Positions 36,363 through 48,800 of a stretch of DNA of 64,000 bases are shown in pieces. The position numbers and the translations under genes are program-made. The stretch covers positions 796,513 to 860,512 of the forward strand of contig MU001497.1 of the NCBI GenBank assembly GCA_010093485.1. The letters are read 5' to 3'. Below the pieces are notes generated by a model. The model did no database searches, was not told the DNA's origin, and saw nothing but the letters and a program-made list of their open reading frames with translations. Numbering within the stretch: the stretch's first letter is position 1; the number at the start of each line of letters is the position of its first letter. This DNA is from Karstenula rhodostoma CBS 690.94. Its lineage: Eukaryota; Ascomycota; Dothideomycetes; Pleosporales; Didymosphaeriaceae.

Positions 36363-37218
36363 TCAGCTCAGCTTCTGGTCTTGCGGGTAGTGCTGTGCAG
36401 GGTGGCGGGGCATGCCGCCTTGGGGCATTCCCGGGTACTGCGTCGAGGGCTGCTGTTGCTGGAGGTATTGCTGGTAGTGCAGGGCTGCTTCGGGGGTCAT
36501 GTACGCCGCGGGCATGCCGCCGCTGGGGGCCATTCCACGGGGCTGACCAGCCGGGACCTGGGCGTGGCTGTCTTCGGGAGAGTCGACTGGGCCATCGTCG
36601 ACGCCGTTCGAGTTGTCGGTCGAGGGTTCTGGCGCGTTCAAACAGGCCTGCGACGCGTTAGTTTACGATGCGATGGCGAGGGGACGCGCGTTGCGCACCT
36701 GGATGAGGTTCTTGCCCTCGGGTTTCGTGACGAGCGGCTGCAGCTTGGGGGTTGTGAATGTATACACGAGACCCGTCTCAGAGACGACAAGCAGCAAGAC
36801 CTGGGTGCCGGTGAGAACCGATAGTTCGTAGGCCTGCACACGGAACGAGTTAGCGAGGAGCGCTGAGCGAGCGTTGTTTCTCATGCGACGCGGATAAACA
36901 GGGTGGGCGCGCGTTAAGACGGGGATGCTGCTGGCAGGCGTGCAGGCAGCGCGAACGTCGACGCACCTTCTTCATGATTCCGGCCTTGCGCTTGGAGAAG
37001 GTGATGTGCCTCCTCGACTTGTCCTGGATGAACTTGATCTCGATCTTCCGGCGCTCGCGGCCGGGCTTGTCGTCGTCGTCATCGTCGTCGTCCTGGGCCG
37101 GGCGCGGGCGCTTTGTGCCGCGGTTTGCATCGCCCTGGATGAGGGCGCCGTTGTTGGTGAGGTCGTCGTGGACGCTGGGCGACGCGTTCTGGTCGTGGTC
37201 GGTGATCTCAGAGGCCAT
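36363..37218 (-). CDS. MCM1: SRF-type MADS-box transcription factor Mcm1
   Basis: Three exons on the minus strand, 36967-37218, 36699-36833 and 36363-36647, give 223 residues; introns are 133 and 51 nt, both with CTAAC branches. Mcm1 is a nuclear dimeric DNA-binding protein that works with cofactors in cell-cycle, mating and development genes. An acidic run of eight Asp precedes the MADS domain, which spans about 53-110: RRKIEIKFIQDKSRRHITF, KRKAGIMKKAYELS, then TGTQVLLLVVSETG. The first intron splits the MADS domain exactly after IMKK, which supports the model. The C-terminal 100 residues are Gln/Pro/Gly/Met-rich (QQYLQQQQ), typical of an activation region. Length matches other filamentous-fungal Mcm1. 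Confidence 0.95.
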
Positions 37219-38981
37219 GGTGTTGTGGTGGATTGTATTGGCCGCGCGTGTTTGACCTAACTGCTTTTGCGGGCGAGGTGCTTTTGTGGGGATTTCCTGT
37301 TTGGCCCTTGGGGCGTGGAGTGGTCGTTACAGGCGCTGTGGGAGGGGTTAGGCCAAAAAGAATCGGGGCGGTTGAAAGAGGAAAAGCAGGCGCGCTTGGA
37401 ATGAAAAAGATCAGTGGTTCGGGGGCTGCGCTGACTGAACCCTTTGTGGTGGGCGGGCGGACAGGAATGCAAGGAAAGGGCAGCCAGAGGGGCGCTTCGG
37501 TTGCACAGCGGCCGGCGGAGACAGCGCGGCCCATGGTTGGCGGGCAGCTGATAGTGCGGCGGCAGGGGGAGGGGAGGCTGGGGCGGTACGTACCTGTGCT
37601 TGTGCTTGTGCTTGTGCTTGCAGTGCAGAGCAAGAATCGGTGGGCTACCGCTTGGGCCTGGTTGGGGTGGGAGAGAGGTGCAGGCCTGGGGCGCCGTTGG
37701 TGAGCGGAGGCTGGGCCGAATGGGCTTAAAGAGGAGCCCGCCGTGAATGGCAGAGATGGACACAGCGCGCTGGGAGAGGTTCGCGGGTCGCGGAGTGCGA
37801 GTGTCTCAGAGAGGGAAAGCGACGGAGAGATTGGGGAAAGTGAAACGGGCGGCAGCACGTATTATTTTGACGGCTTCCCGACGACTGGGGGCGGGACACG
37901 GTTGGCTGCGCTTGGAGAGCACCCTGCCGACTGAGTCGCTGATCGCGCGGGCGTCGCTGCGCGCGGGCGGTTTGGGCGGGCACGTGGGCGCTCTCTCTCT
38001 CTGCGCGCCGCTGCTGGCTGCTGGGCCCTCTGCGCTGCAGTCCTCCCGTGGCCGCCGCCGCGCTCCTGTGCGTGCAATTCACTCGCCTTCACTCTTCGAC
38101 ATGTCGCGCGCTCAAACAGGCAACTGTCACTCTTTCTAAGCAGGCACGCCCAGCGCGCTTTCCCCAGCCGGGTGGCCAGGGCGTGTTTCTTGGTCCGTCT
38201 AGCGCGACGTCGCGCGGCCAACCAGCGCCGCCGCGGCCCACTTCTGCCACCGCTGCTCCTGTGTCTAGCGCCTCCTAGTCTGCCCGCTAGCTGCTGACCT
38301 CAGCCTGCGCATGCCGGCTCCGACGCGGCCTCGACGACCAGGCGGCGCACATGTGCACACAAGGCGTCGGGGCAGTTGCACCCTTACCGCCTTCCGTCTT
38401 CGGCTGGCCTCGGTCCAGACGCTGCAGGCGCCACCAACCTTCACCGCAACACTGCCATCGTGCATCAACACCACGCCCGCGACGCGTCGCAGCACCTCCG
38501 CGAACACGCCAGCACCGACGCTTCTGCTGCCTCTCTCGCCAGCAGCGTGTCTCGTCGACGCAGACGCTGCGTTGGTGTGTCGCTGGAGTCGTACGACGCC
38601 TTCGCGCACCCACTCGAACCTCAGTGCCTTCTGCCATGCTGATTCGCCCGCCCGCCGGCTGTTACACCGCTGAAACCAATCAAGCCTCAACCTCGCCCAC
38701 TTGCGACGCGCCCGCCAGAGCCTCTTAATGCTAGGTGCTGGTCGCTAGATACTATCCCCCATGCTCTGCCCCTCGCCTTCCCGTTGCTTTGCTCTCTTTA
38801 CTTCGTTTCTCTGTACCTAATCTTCAATTCTGCCCATCGTCGTGAGCGAGCTCGCCGGACGGCTCTGCATCGACTTCCATTCTTTCATCCAACCAAGCGC
38901 AGCGGGCCTCTGCCAAAATCCCCTATCGAGTGACACCCCTAGACCAACTGCGACCGTCCCGTAGGACGAACCTGCGCCGCC
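37219..38981. other. Divergent MCM1-PLS1 promoter region
   Basis: About 1.76 kb of GC-rich, low-complexity DNA. It is pyrimidine-rich on each outgoing coding strand, as in two long fungal leaders. It holds four exact TGTGCT repeats at 37595-37618. Several long open frames on both strands here are composition artefacts (Pro, Arg and Ala-rich, no splice context). No gene supported. Confidence 0.6.
37595..37618. repeat. TGTGCT microsatellite, four units
   Basis: Four exact hexamers in the upstream or leader region of MCM1, with partial units on either side. Confidence 0.85.
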
Positions 38982-39959
38982 ATGCCGACCAAGCTGATGA
39001 TGATCTTTGTGGGGCTGGACTTCATCTTCGCTGGATGTGGAGGACTGCTGCTAGGCTTCTCCCTGGTGTCCGAACAGCGGATGCGAGAGTCTCCCAGGGT
39101 GGACAACGTCACCGAAAATTTGCTGCTCGGTGAATGTCCACTGACAGGTACGATCGATACGTGGCGCAACTGTGGCGGCGCCTGTGCTAGGTCCGACAGA
39201 CGGTGACGATATTGATGTTCCTGTTGAGGACTCACAAGTCGATCGAATGTTCCATCAAGTTGCACAGGCAGCCACAGATGGTCGAGGCAGTGTACTAACG
39301 GTTTTGCAGTCGGCGTTGTAAACGCGGTCTTCATCTTCGTCACCTTCCTACTATCCCTACCTGCGCTCTTTCTTCCCGCCAACCGAGGCTGGCTACGTGC
39401 GCAAGGCTGGCTGGTTGTCATCTGCGCCACCTTTACCCTGGGTATCGGTCTCGCAGTGTGGGTGGACACTCTGCAAACCCGCGCCCACCTCGGCGAGCTC
39501 TGGGATAATGAGACGCCCCTCATCCAGAGTCTGCTGCAACAAAAGGTCCGTGATCAGTTTGCTGCATCTAAACGCTAAGCATTTCCGATGTCCAAGAACG
39601 GCACAAGTGCTGTGCCGCAGCTTCTGTTCCACTCTATGGGATCCAGAGCGGGTGCTATCCCAAAGGCGGTGCTGACAAGAACCTAGTTTGATTGCTGCGG
39701 ATACTTTAACTCGACCGCACCTCCATTTGTGCAGGATGGTACCTGCATCAACTCGCTCGTTGCTGCGCAAAAGGGTGGCTGCATTGGCCCTTTTTCGTCC
39801 TTTGCCAACCGGTACCTCGACCTGATCTTCACGGCTGCATTCGGCATCGTCGGTGTCGACGCGCTTCTCGTATTGTGTGTCGCAATGGTCCTCCAGTACA
39901 GGTCGGAACAGGAGCGCTACAGGCACATCGACCAGAAGAACGGTCTCGGCGGATTGTAG
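38982..39959 (+). CDS. PLS1: Pls1-type tetraspanin
   Basis: Three exons, 38982-39147, 39310-39545 and 39687-39959, give 224 residues. Intron 1 (162 nt) has GTACGA and a CTAAC branch; intron 2 (141 nt) has a weak GTCCGT donor but keeps the frame and rebuilds the CCG block. Four membrane helices are clear, with a small loop after helix 1 and a large loop between helices 3 and 4. That loop has the tetraspanin CCG (137-139) in FDCCGYFNSTAPPFV and further cysteines (GTC, GGC). The C-terminus RYRHIDQKNGLGGL matches Pls1. Pls1 organises the membrane at penetration pegs in plant-pathogenic fungi and acts in ascospore germination in saprobes. Confidence 0.9.
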
Positions 39960-41351
39960 TGGGAGCCGAGGCAAAAAGACGGAGGGGGTGCAACCAAGAT
40001 GGGTTTTGCAAGAGATGGCTGGACAGCTCGTGGCCATATCGACTATCTGAACATCTCTTACTTTCCCAACTATCTTCAAACACTATTGCGTGGTGGTAAT
40101 GGCAACTCCAACGGCGCTGATGGACTGTATATATCCTTCTTTTGTTCATGCATTGAGTTTTCTGCATTCGCGTTGTCATAGACCAGCCCGGCCACCGTGC
40201 AATAAAGCATTCAAGAGCAGGCATCATCACAATCATGGATGCCGCTTCTGCTGTTTCAAAAGAGCGTGTCTGTAAAGGCACCCAGGCGGCGTCGGTTTGT
40301 TCTGCAACGTTTGTTCGTAGATGCGCTGCGTTCAAACGCTGCTCGTGTGTCGGCCCCCAACTCGAGCTACCCGATACCGGCAAGCCGCCTACCGCGCGAC
40401 TCGTGTCCTACATCCAAGCTGCACCTCCTGCATCTCCCCACATTTATCGCGAGCGTGACCGCCAGCGCAGTTCCACTGCCTGCACCATATCAACGGCAAC
40501 CCCACTTGTGCATGGCCAGAGTCCGTAGGCGCGAATTGCACGCGGTTCTCGAGTCCCGGGGCTCGCGCAAACAATTCCCGATGCCTGCTGGGCAGCGGAC
40601 GGACATACTATACTGTAGTGGACGGCAGCAACAAGCGACGCGCAAAGTATTGCCGTGTCAGCTGACGTTCCTAAAATAAGCCCGCCGCGCGAGCCAGCCT
40701 CATCTCATCTCATCTCATCCATCCGACACTGACACTGGCAGGGCTCGGCTGGGCGGACGAAATTGCGTCCCCGTCACGGCTTGCCTTGGCGAACCTCGCG
40801 TCCCGACCGACCTCATCAAACAACCCAACGGCACCTGGCCCGCCGCTGCGCGCTCCCGAGCGCTGCCCATGCGGCGAGATGAGTGCGTGGCGATCCCCCT
40901 GAGGCAACCCATCAAGCTGGCTGGACGCGCCGCGACACGTCGGAAATGTCGGTTGCGCTGGCCGCTCTGCGCGCTGGTGCTTGAGAGGCGTTTGGGCCAG
41001 GGTGCCTAACGTTGGAGCGGGATGGGCCGCGGGCAAGCTAGGCGACTTGAGGGTGCGCGTGTGTCGTGGGCCCACGGTGAGCTCCAAAGTGTAGACGCAT
41101 CGTACCTTCTAAGAATCGACAGTGTCTCGTAAACACCATTGAGAGGCCATGCAGCATCCAGAGCACGTCCACGCTTTCATCCCCATCCCTTTGCATTAGG
41201 AGATGACGTGCTCGTCACGCTTTCTCTGGCACGTCATCTCTTAATGCAAAGCACCCATCTAACAACAACCAACCCTATTTCAGGTGTACTTCACAGCGAG
41301 CACTTGATACATACTAAGCTCGCGGTTCCACATCTATCACTAGCATCTCGA
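39960..41351. other. Intergenic region with hairpin and microsatellite
   Basis: No large gene supported; open frames are scattered. A CTCAT microsatellite (four units) lies at 40699-40720. The 23-bp inverted repeat at 41189-41251 is described separately. Confidence 0.5.
41189..41251. repeat. 23-bp inverted repeat with 17-nt loop
   Basis: Bases 41189-41211 and 41229-41251 are inverted copies matching at 22 of 23 positions, a very stable stem. Each arm contains GATGACGTGC, a bZIP/CRE-type core. It lies about 100 bases upstream of the small candidate gene at 41352. It could be a miniature foldback element, a structured leader, or a paired regulatory site. Confidence 0.8.
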
Positions 41352-41686
41352 ATGGCGCTTACTCCTGCCTTCCAAGCTGTCCTGGGCAAACAGAGCCCAG
41401 GTAGGTGCCCAAGTCCTTTATTCACTCTCCCTGCATTGCACCTGATCGTTCAATCAATTCGGCAATGGAACCATCCATTCTATAGTTCCACCCTTCTCGT
41501 GTCATGCTTAAGCCATGTGAAGATTCTCGTGTACCCCATACGTGGTAGTAACCAGTGAAGATTTTTTCAACGCTGAGATGATAAAGCGTGCATTTCCTTT
41601 CTTCTTCAGGTCTAGCAGGCACACATGTACTAGGGGCCTTTATGATTCCTTTCGCGTTGGCACAGATGCGCAGCTGTGTCACGTAG
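41352..41686 (+). CDS. Candidate 41-residue spliced microprotein
   Basis: The ATG at 41352 opens MALTPAFQAVLGKQSPG. A GTAGGT donor follows at 41401, and the acceptor CTTCTTCAG at 41601-41609 joins in frame to LAGTHVLGAFMIPFALAQ and a stop at 41684. Exons are 41352-41400 and 41610-41686. The leader before the ATG is CA and CT-rich. The peptide is mildly hydrophobic with one possible membrane span. The opening loosely resembles small inner-mitochondrial subunits such as ATP synthase subunit k, but I would not assign it. A chance splice of two short frames is the main alternative; further exons may exist. Confidence 0.3.
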
Positions 41687-41890
41687 ACGGTCATCAGGTC
41701 TCATACATGTGTTAACTGAGCCAATATGTACGTACATCTACGTGTCTTGCACAGCCTTGACAGTCTCTACGCCTGCCATCGCCGCACAGGAAACCGTGTC
41801 CTCAGAGTCCATATCTCCATCGTGTTCAGGCTTGATGCAGATAGTGGCAGCCGAGCCCGTGTGCTCATCAGTGACCTCGACGTTCCCATT

Positions 41891-44373
41891 TTACTCAGGT
41901 TTGAGGGTAATGAGAATACCCGCACCCGAACACTCCTCCGCAGCTGTCCCTTCCCCAACGCCACTCGCAACTACAACTTCACGTTTTGTGCCTTTTCCAG
42001 CCGACGTTCCACCCAACCTCAGCGGCCCCTGCTTCTTCTTCGCAAAGAACTTCGCGAAGGTCGCCTTGTTATCTTGGTTATCTTCCTCCCCCCCAAAGAC
42101 CCGATTCATTTTCCTCCCACCTATCCTGACCACATGCTCTAGCCTTACGCACAGCCTGTCACAAGCATCGCTCGCCGTCAACCTCGACAGGTCTGTAATC
42201 GCACCTGCCACGTTAATGCGGTTCCCGATCAGTCTGATCTGCTGCGCAAGCGCGTCCACCTCCCGGTTGAAGGCCTTGACCTCGTCCGAGGTCGGCTTTG
42301 GCGGTTCAACTGGTGACTGCCCCTGCGACTCTTGAGATGCAGACGGGCTGGTTATCAGTTGGAAAGGGACGGTTAGTGGACCCGGGCCGATGGCGATATC
42401 GAGAAGCATGAAATGCGCGGCTAGGATGGTGTAATCGGTGTTCTTTTTCACTCGGAAGGTAGGGGATTTTTCGAGGTGGTCATGGATCGAGTTAAGAGTC
42501 TCGTGGCTGGTGAGAGGGTGAGTGATCTTGGTTGGGTGCAGCAGGAATGAGAGGGCGAGATGGCGTTGGATGGACGCTGTAAGCGGATAGCGAGTCGGCA
42601 GCGCGGTGACGAGATTGCGTTGTAGGATGGGATGTCTGACGCGGACAAGTAAGTGGGATATGATGTCGTCCAGCTATATGTTCATTAGACCCTGGATGTG
42701 TACAGCAAAGATGAAGGCTTACTATAGAGGCGATTTCGCCCGTGCTGGGTATGGGGCATATGAGTGACTCTATCGCATCCTGAACAGCGTGTAGCACAGC
42801 GCTGACCCTCTGCACTCCATTGTCCATGCAAATGACGAAGAGGATCTTGAGAGCTCGTCTTCTTGCTTCGGCACGCAACCTGTAGGCTTATGTCAGAACA
42901 TGTGCTGGATCTCTGTGTGGAAGACATACAGTGAACCGGGAAGCTGTAGAAGCTTGCAAACGTTGACCAGCGCTGGAGGAAGCATGTCATGTTTTCCTGC
43001 GGTTGTTTAGCAACAACATACTTATCGTAAAGGTGTCACATTATTTAGTACGTACCTGGATCCGATCCATACGAAACAGCTACTTCCGAGTCTGATGTCG
43101 TATACTGCTTGACTGCACCAAGTTTGTTAAAGATCTCCTCGAGCCTGGCTACGTCGAGCAGTTTTCGTAAATGCAACTGATTCGTCTGCCGGTGGAGTGT
43201 CAGTAAGGTTGAAGACACTCCTGGGCGATTTCAGACTCACACTGAGGATTTCGAGATATATTTTACCAAGTGCTTCACTTGCGCCGATGCAGACTGACAC
43301 ATTAGCTTCCAAATCACTTGGTACACGGGTCGTTTAGTACCTTCATCGATCATCCAATCTGCTAGCTCCTCCGGGAGTTCTCGACTGAACAGGAGTCTTG
43401 CAAATCCAGTGAGGAAAGCCTGATTTCTCGAAGACTCATCTTGGACATGGTTAGCCAATGCTATCTTGCGCGAGGGAATCTCTAACCTTGGAATGTGGGA
43501 GTTATTTGCGGGTTTATGCTTTCAATTGGAAAGGGTTTTTCGAGACCATCTGGTTCCTGGTTGAAGAAGTGGAAGGCACAGTCTACTTGGAAAGCATTGG
43601 TTCTCTGCATAGCCAGGTACAACCTCTTTGCCTTGTCAGGATCGTCTTCACCGTGCACTGCATCCGCTACCATCTTCTCACTGATTTCGAGACCACGTCT
43701 GGTCGGTTCCTGTCGCAAGGGTCTGTCCAGCTCGGCCTGCGCTTCGGCGATCTCCCGCTCCATCTGAGCATTCCTCCGAGCCGCTTGTACCAAGCGTTTG
43801 AACGCCTGGTCGTCGTTCTTCCTTTTGGGTGGCTGGGGCAATGCAAGGGCCTTTGGGTCTTTTCTTGTCCAGACCGTGGCTGCTCTTGTGACCGCCTTCG
43901 GTTTGGCGGGCTGGTAGTCCAAGAGGTCCTCGAGATCAGTCAACGAGTCGGTATCCGAGTCCGAATTCAGGACCACTGGTATGCCTCCAGAGAAGGTTCT
44001 CTTGCTAGCATTGGTTGAGTTGCCGGACGATTGCGGTAGGGTGGGCATGCCGTGCTCTGCGGTGCCATCGTAGGTTGCGATGCCGCGCGGGGCCGTTGGC
44101 GACGGCGAGCGCGATACCAGCGGAGAGGAGAGCGAGGAGGGCGCGGTTTGGTTCAAAGCACCGTCATGCAAGGTAGTCGTCGCATCGGCTGTGGGTGTTT
44201 CCTGGATGGTGGAAGGCGCAGCGGGGCTTGAAGCTTGCCGTGTGTTAGTGGATCGCACGACTCAACACTGCGCTGGGATGCGTACCGAAGGCTGCATTCT
44301 GGCTGCGCTGGGACGGTGTCGAGAAGTAGTTGATTATCTTGTTCTTCTGGAGAGGAACGGCCTTGGGAGGCAT
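41891..44373 (-). CDS. CANIN-domain SMC5/6-associated protein
   Basis: Seven exons on the minus strand (44286-44373, 43487-44233, 43243-43439, 43056-43185, 42930-42996, 42723-42879, 41891-42673) give 722 residues; the six introns are 47-59 nt, mostly with clear branch sites. Residues 1-240 are Ser/Thr/Pro-rich with a central acidic patch (SDSDTDSLTDLEDLLDY) and then a coiled coil. From about 225 the fold matches the CANIN (SMC6- and NSE5-interacting) layout: a QVDCAFHFF strand, then RNQAFLTGFARLLFSRELPE and helical repeats to about 640. CANIN proteins include human SLF2 and fungal relatives and load SMC5/6 at damaged DNA. A PIP-like NKIINYF (11-17) lacks the usual first Gln. The family call rests on pattern memory, so it is moderate; the gene model is strong. 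Confidence 0.7.
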
Positions 44374-45826
44374 TGCATTCGCGACGTGCTGGGATTGGGA
44401 TGTCACGATGCTTGCTTGGCGCGTAGCAGTTGAGTGACACGTCCAATCGGCACGCCGTCACGTGCGAGGCTCGGCCGACGCCCGGAATAAAAGTGTCCGC
44501 CCCCCAGGAGTGCCTGAAGAATGGCGCATCTCAAACTGCCAGTCGTCTCGTCTCGGCGCGAACGGCTACGGAACCCTGCGGGCGAAAAGCCACGGATGAC
44601 GGTTACAGATGACGGTTACACTGCTGGCGATGGCTCATCCACCTTGGAAGGCAGGACTCGGCTTGACGCACTCGGGCTGTCTCCTGCGCACGCTGGTGGT
44701 TCGCAGCAGATGAGCAGCAACAAATGTTTCGCTGTTTCGCCCGATCTTGTCGAAGGTGCATCCCTGCGTTCTCCAGGGGCCGGGCTTTGTACATCCCCGA
44801 GGGTAATAGCCTACCTACGCCGTACACTATGTGGCTGCCTACTGCCTACTGCTCACCGTGACACCCAGCGGACCGCCCAGGCTCGACAGCAGGTAGAGAC
44901 AAGTCACAAGAGTACACCGTACACCACCGTGTGCAGAGCGGCGCAGCAGGGCGTTTCTGCCCGCCAGATGGATGGGCACTGGGCAGTCGGCGTTTGGCGG
45001 GCGGTGCTTACCTACGCTACGGGCGCCCCTGGCGTGGACACGTTTGGACTTGGGCGTGCAGTGTGCCTCCTGGGCTGTCGCAGTAGGATGAGGCGCGTCG
45101 GACCCTGTGCGAGAGCTGCTTCGCCGGGCTGTGCCCGTTGCTCGCTGACGCTTCGGGCTGCGTCTTTCCCCGAGACGCCTCCCGCCAGCAGCAGATACTA
45201 GAGTCTGTAGCTGAATATATCCCCGAGCGCGCCTGCACCCACGCCCGCGCTCTTTTGCACCCTCGGACCCCATTACTCTCGTGAAGCTGCTCGGCATTCG
45301 CTGCGAGGACCCTCCGGCGCAGAGAGCTAATTTCCCATTTCCGCCCGGGCTCGTCCTCTGCATAGGGACGCGCTGTAAACGGTGCCGCCCCGGCCGAATC
45401 CGCTACTGCCACCCGTGCTCGGTCAGCATCATTGAAAGCATCAGATAGACGCAAATCCTCGCTCGCTCGCCATTCCGCCCAAAACGTCCTCCCGTGAACG
45501 GACTGACGCCGCCTGCGTCGCTTCCCTCGCACCATCGCCAGCGCCGCGTCCCTCGCCCGTCGCCGCGTCCCATGCTGTAGCAACGTCGCTCGCTTGCGTT
45601 CCGCCCGCCTCACATCCGTCCCCATCCTCGCCGCGACCGACAGCTTGCAACACCCACCCGACCGCGACTCTGCCTTCCGGGCCCGCCTTGAATCCATCCC
45701 CGTCGTCTCTTCACTGCACAGAGCACGACAAATTGGCGTGCATCGCATCGTGAGGCCTTCCCGGCTGACGCCGGACAGCAGCGACCCCAGCTCCACCCCC
45801 GAGCCTCCGCGCGCGCAACCGCAGAC
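44374..45826. other. Divergent promoter region
   Basis: Separates the CANIN gene and the flippase gene. GC-rich, no supported gene; a long minus-strand open frame over 45017-46213 is antisense to the flippase leader and first exon. A tandem 13-bp repeat, GATGACGGTTACA twice at 44595-44620, carries paired TGACG motifs. Confidence 0.55.
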
Positions 45827-48800
45827 ATGGCACCAGACGAGGATGCCACCGAGGTGTCGCACCCCACGAAGCGCATAAGATGGGCAACACACCGCGCAAC
45901 AGACGCCAAGGCTGAAAACAAACGCATGTCGCTGAAGGAGCGCCTGCACCGACGGGTCGGATCCAACAGCGAGAAGAAAAGGGACTCGATGGGCAAGGAA
46001 ACCGGTCCACCCGAGAATGCCGACATGGCCAGCTCCGAGGCAGAGAGCGACGACCAGGACGGTGGCCGTACTGTCTATTTCAACGTCCCCCTCCCTGCGC
46101 ACGAGAAAGATGAGGAGGGCTACCCTCTCGCCCACTATGCGAGGAACAAGATACGAACGGCCAAATACACGCCCCTGAGCTTTATACCCAAGAACCTGTG
46201 GTTCCAATTCCACAATGTTGCCAATATGTACTTCTTGTTCATCATCATTCTAGGCGTACGTCTCCCCACGAGCTTCTTGTTGTTTACGCTAATTCGCCTT
46301 GTGCCGTAGATTTTCCCCATTTTCGGTGCCTCGAACCCTGCCCTCAACGCCGCGCCCCTCATTGTCATTCTCGCCGTTACGTCCGTTAAGGACGCTATTG
46401 AGGATTGGCGTAGAACCGTCTTGGACACTGAATTGAACAACGCGACTATTCATCGATTGCTTCATTATAGCAACGTAAACACGGCTGGCGATACCATCTC
46501 TGCTTGGCGAATGTTCAAGAAGGCCTGCACAAGAGCCGTCGTGTTCACGTATCGTTGGTTCAAGAGCAAGGGGAAATCAGGCAAAGGCAAAGGGGCCTCA
46601 GCAGAGGCTGCAGAGTCGCGACACTCTGTGGACACCCGACGCGCTTCCGCTATATCCTACGCCGGCCCGCATGACGAGGGTGACATCCAGATGACCCCTG
46701 TCCCGTCACCGTTGCCGGGACAGTCTCCGCGCCACTCACCTCCTCCACCCGGAGGGCCCTTCGCCGACGTCAAAGAGGGTGATAAAATTCGTGCGCCAGT
46801 ACACAACCATCCCAGCAAGTTCTATGGCAGTGTTATAGACCCCTACAAGACGATTCCGGGAAAAACTCGCTTTAATAAGGATCATTGGAAGAACGTCCAA
46901 GTTGGAGATTTTGTTCGATTATACAATAACGAAGAGATCCCGGCAGATGTAGTGGTTATTTCCACTTCTTCCGACGACGGTGCCTGTTATGTCGAAACCA
47001 AGAATCTGGATGGCGAGACCAACCTGAAAGTTCGCAATGCCCTCCATTGTACGCGCGACGTGAAGCATGCGCACCACTGTGAACGAGCAGAGTTTTGGAT
47101 TGAGAGTGAGGCTCCGCACTCGAACCTTTACTCCTATACCGCTGTCATACGCTGGATGCAGCACAATCCGAAAGACCCAAACGCAGCTCCTTACGAAATG
47201 GCCGAGCCGATATCGATTAACAACCTACTTCTTCGTGGATGTCAGCTACGGAACACGGAATGGGTCTTGGGAGTGGTCATGTTTACTGGAGAAGAGTCGA
47301 AGATCATGCTAAACTCCGGCGTCACTCCGAGTAAGCGCCCTCTCATCAGCAAGGAACTCAACTGGAACGTCATTTACAACTTCATCATTCTGTTCGGTAT
47401 GTGTCTTGTGTCCGGTATTGTTTTGGGCGTGTTCTGGGCCAAGCCAGACACTTCACATGCTCTCTTCGAGCTTGGATCGTACGGCCACAATCCCGCGACT
47501 GATGGTGTCATCGCCTTCTGGGCTGCTGTTATCCTCTTCCAGAACTTGGTGCCTATCTCTCTGTACATCACCTTGGAGATTATCCGAACCCTCCAGGCCG
47601 TGTTCATCTATAGCGACGTGGAAATGTACTATGCAGAGATCGACTATCCTTGCACGCCCAAGTCCTGGAACATCTCCGACGACGTTGGCCAAGTCGAGTA
47701 CATCTTTTCGGACAAGACTGGTACCTTGACACAGAATGTCATGGAATTCAAGAAATGTACCATCAATGGCGTACCGTATGGAGAAGCATATACCGAAGCA
47801 CAGGCCGGTATGCAACAAAGGCAAGGAATCGACACTGATGTGGAAGGCGCTCGCGCACGTGAACAAATCGCACGGGATCGCGTTAATATGATCGCCGATA
47901 TCAGGAAGATGCACAACAACCCATATCTCTGGGACGATGACCTTACATTCGTGGCTCCCGACTTCGTTGGAGATCTGGCTGGAGAATCGGGAGAAGAACA
48001 GAAACGGGCCAATGAAGCGTTCATGCTTGCACTCGCTCTTTGCCATAGTGTAGTTTCAGAGAAGACGCCTGGGGACCCACCCAGGATCGAGTTCAAGGCA
48101 CAGTCTCCTGACGAGGCCGCTCTGGTCGCAACGGCCCGCGACGTGGGCTTCACCTTTGTTGGTAGGGAAGACGATCGCCTCGTAATCAATGCGCTTGGCG
48201 TGGAGCAGCGATACACCATGTTGAACACCCTCGAATTCAATTCTACGAGAAAGAGAATGAGCGCGATTATCCGGATGCCTGATGGCAAAATAACACTTTT
48301 CTGCAAGGGAGCGGATAGTATGATATACTCCCGACTGATCGCAGACCAGCAGCGAGAGCTACGTGCAACCACCGGAGAGCACTTGGAAATGTTTGCCAGA
48401 GAAGGTCTCCGTACCCTTTGCATCGCCCAAAGAGACATTTCCGAACAAGAGTACCAGCAATGGAACAAGGAGTACGAAATGGCTGCGAACGCTGTTGCTG
48501 GTCGTGAAGAAAAGCTTGAGGAGGTTTCTAGTCGCATTGAAACCGATCTCTGGCTCATTGGAGGTACCGCCATCGAAGACAAGCTGCAGGATGGTGTTCC
48601 GGATTCTATCTCTCTCCTTGGCAGGGCTGGTATCAAGCTTTGGGTTTTGACTGGAGACAAGGTTGAAACTGCCATCAACATCGGCTTTTCCTGCAATCTG
48701 CTCAACAACGATATGGACCTGATGGTTCTCAGGGTTACCGACGGAAATGTTGCAACAGCTGAAGCCTGGCTCGACGAGAAACTCGCCCTTTTCGGCATGA

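Noticed and set aside
37208..38690. Several long frames on both strands between MCM1 and PLS1
   Set aside because: Low-complexity Pro/Arg/Ala products from GC-rich promoter sequence; no splice sites or domains.
45017..46213. 398-codon minus-strand frame
   Set aside because: Antisense to the flippase leader and first exon; Arg/Gly/Ser-rich composition artefact of GC-rich DNA.
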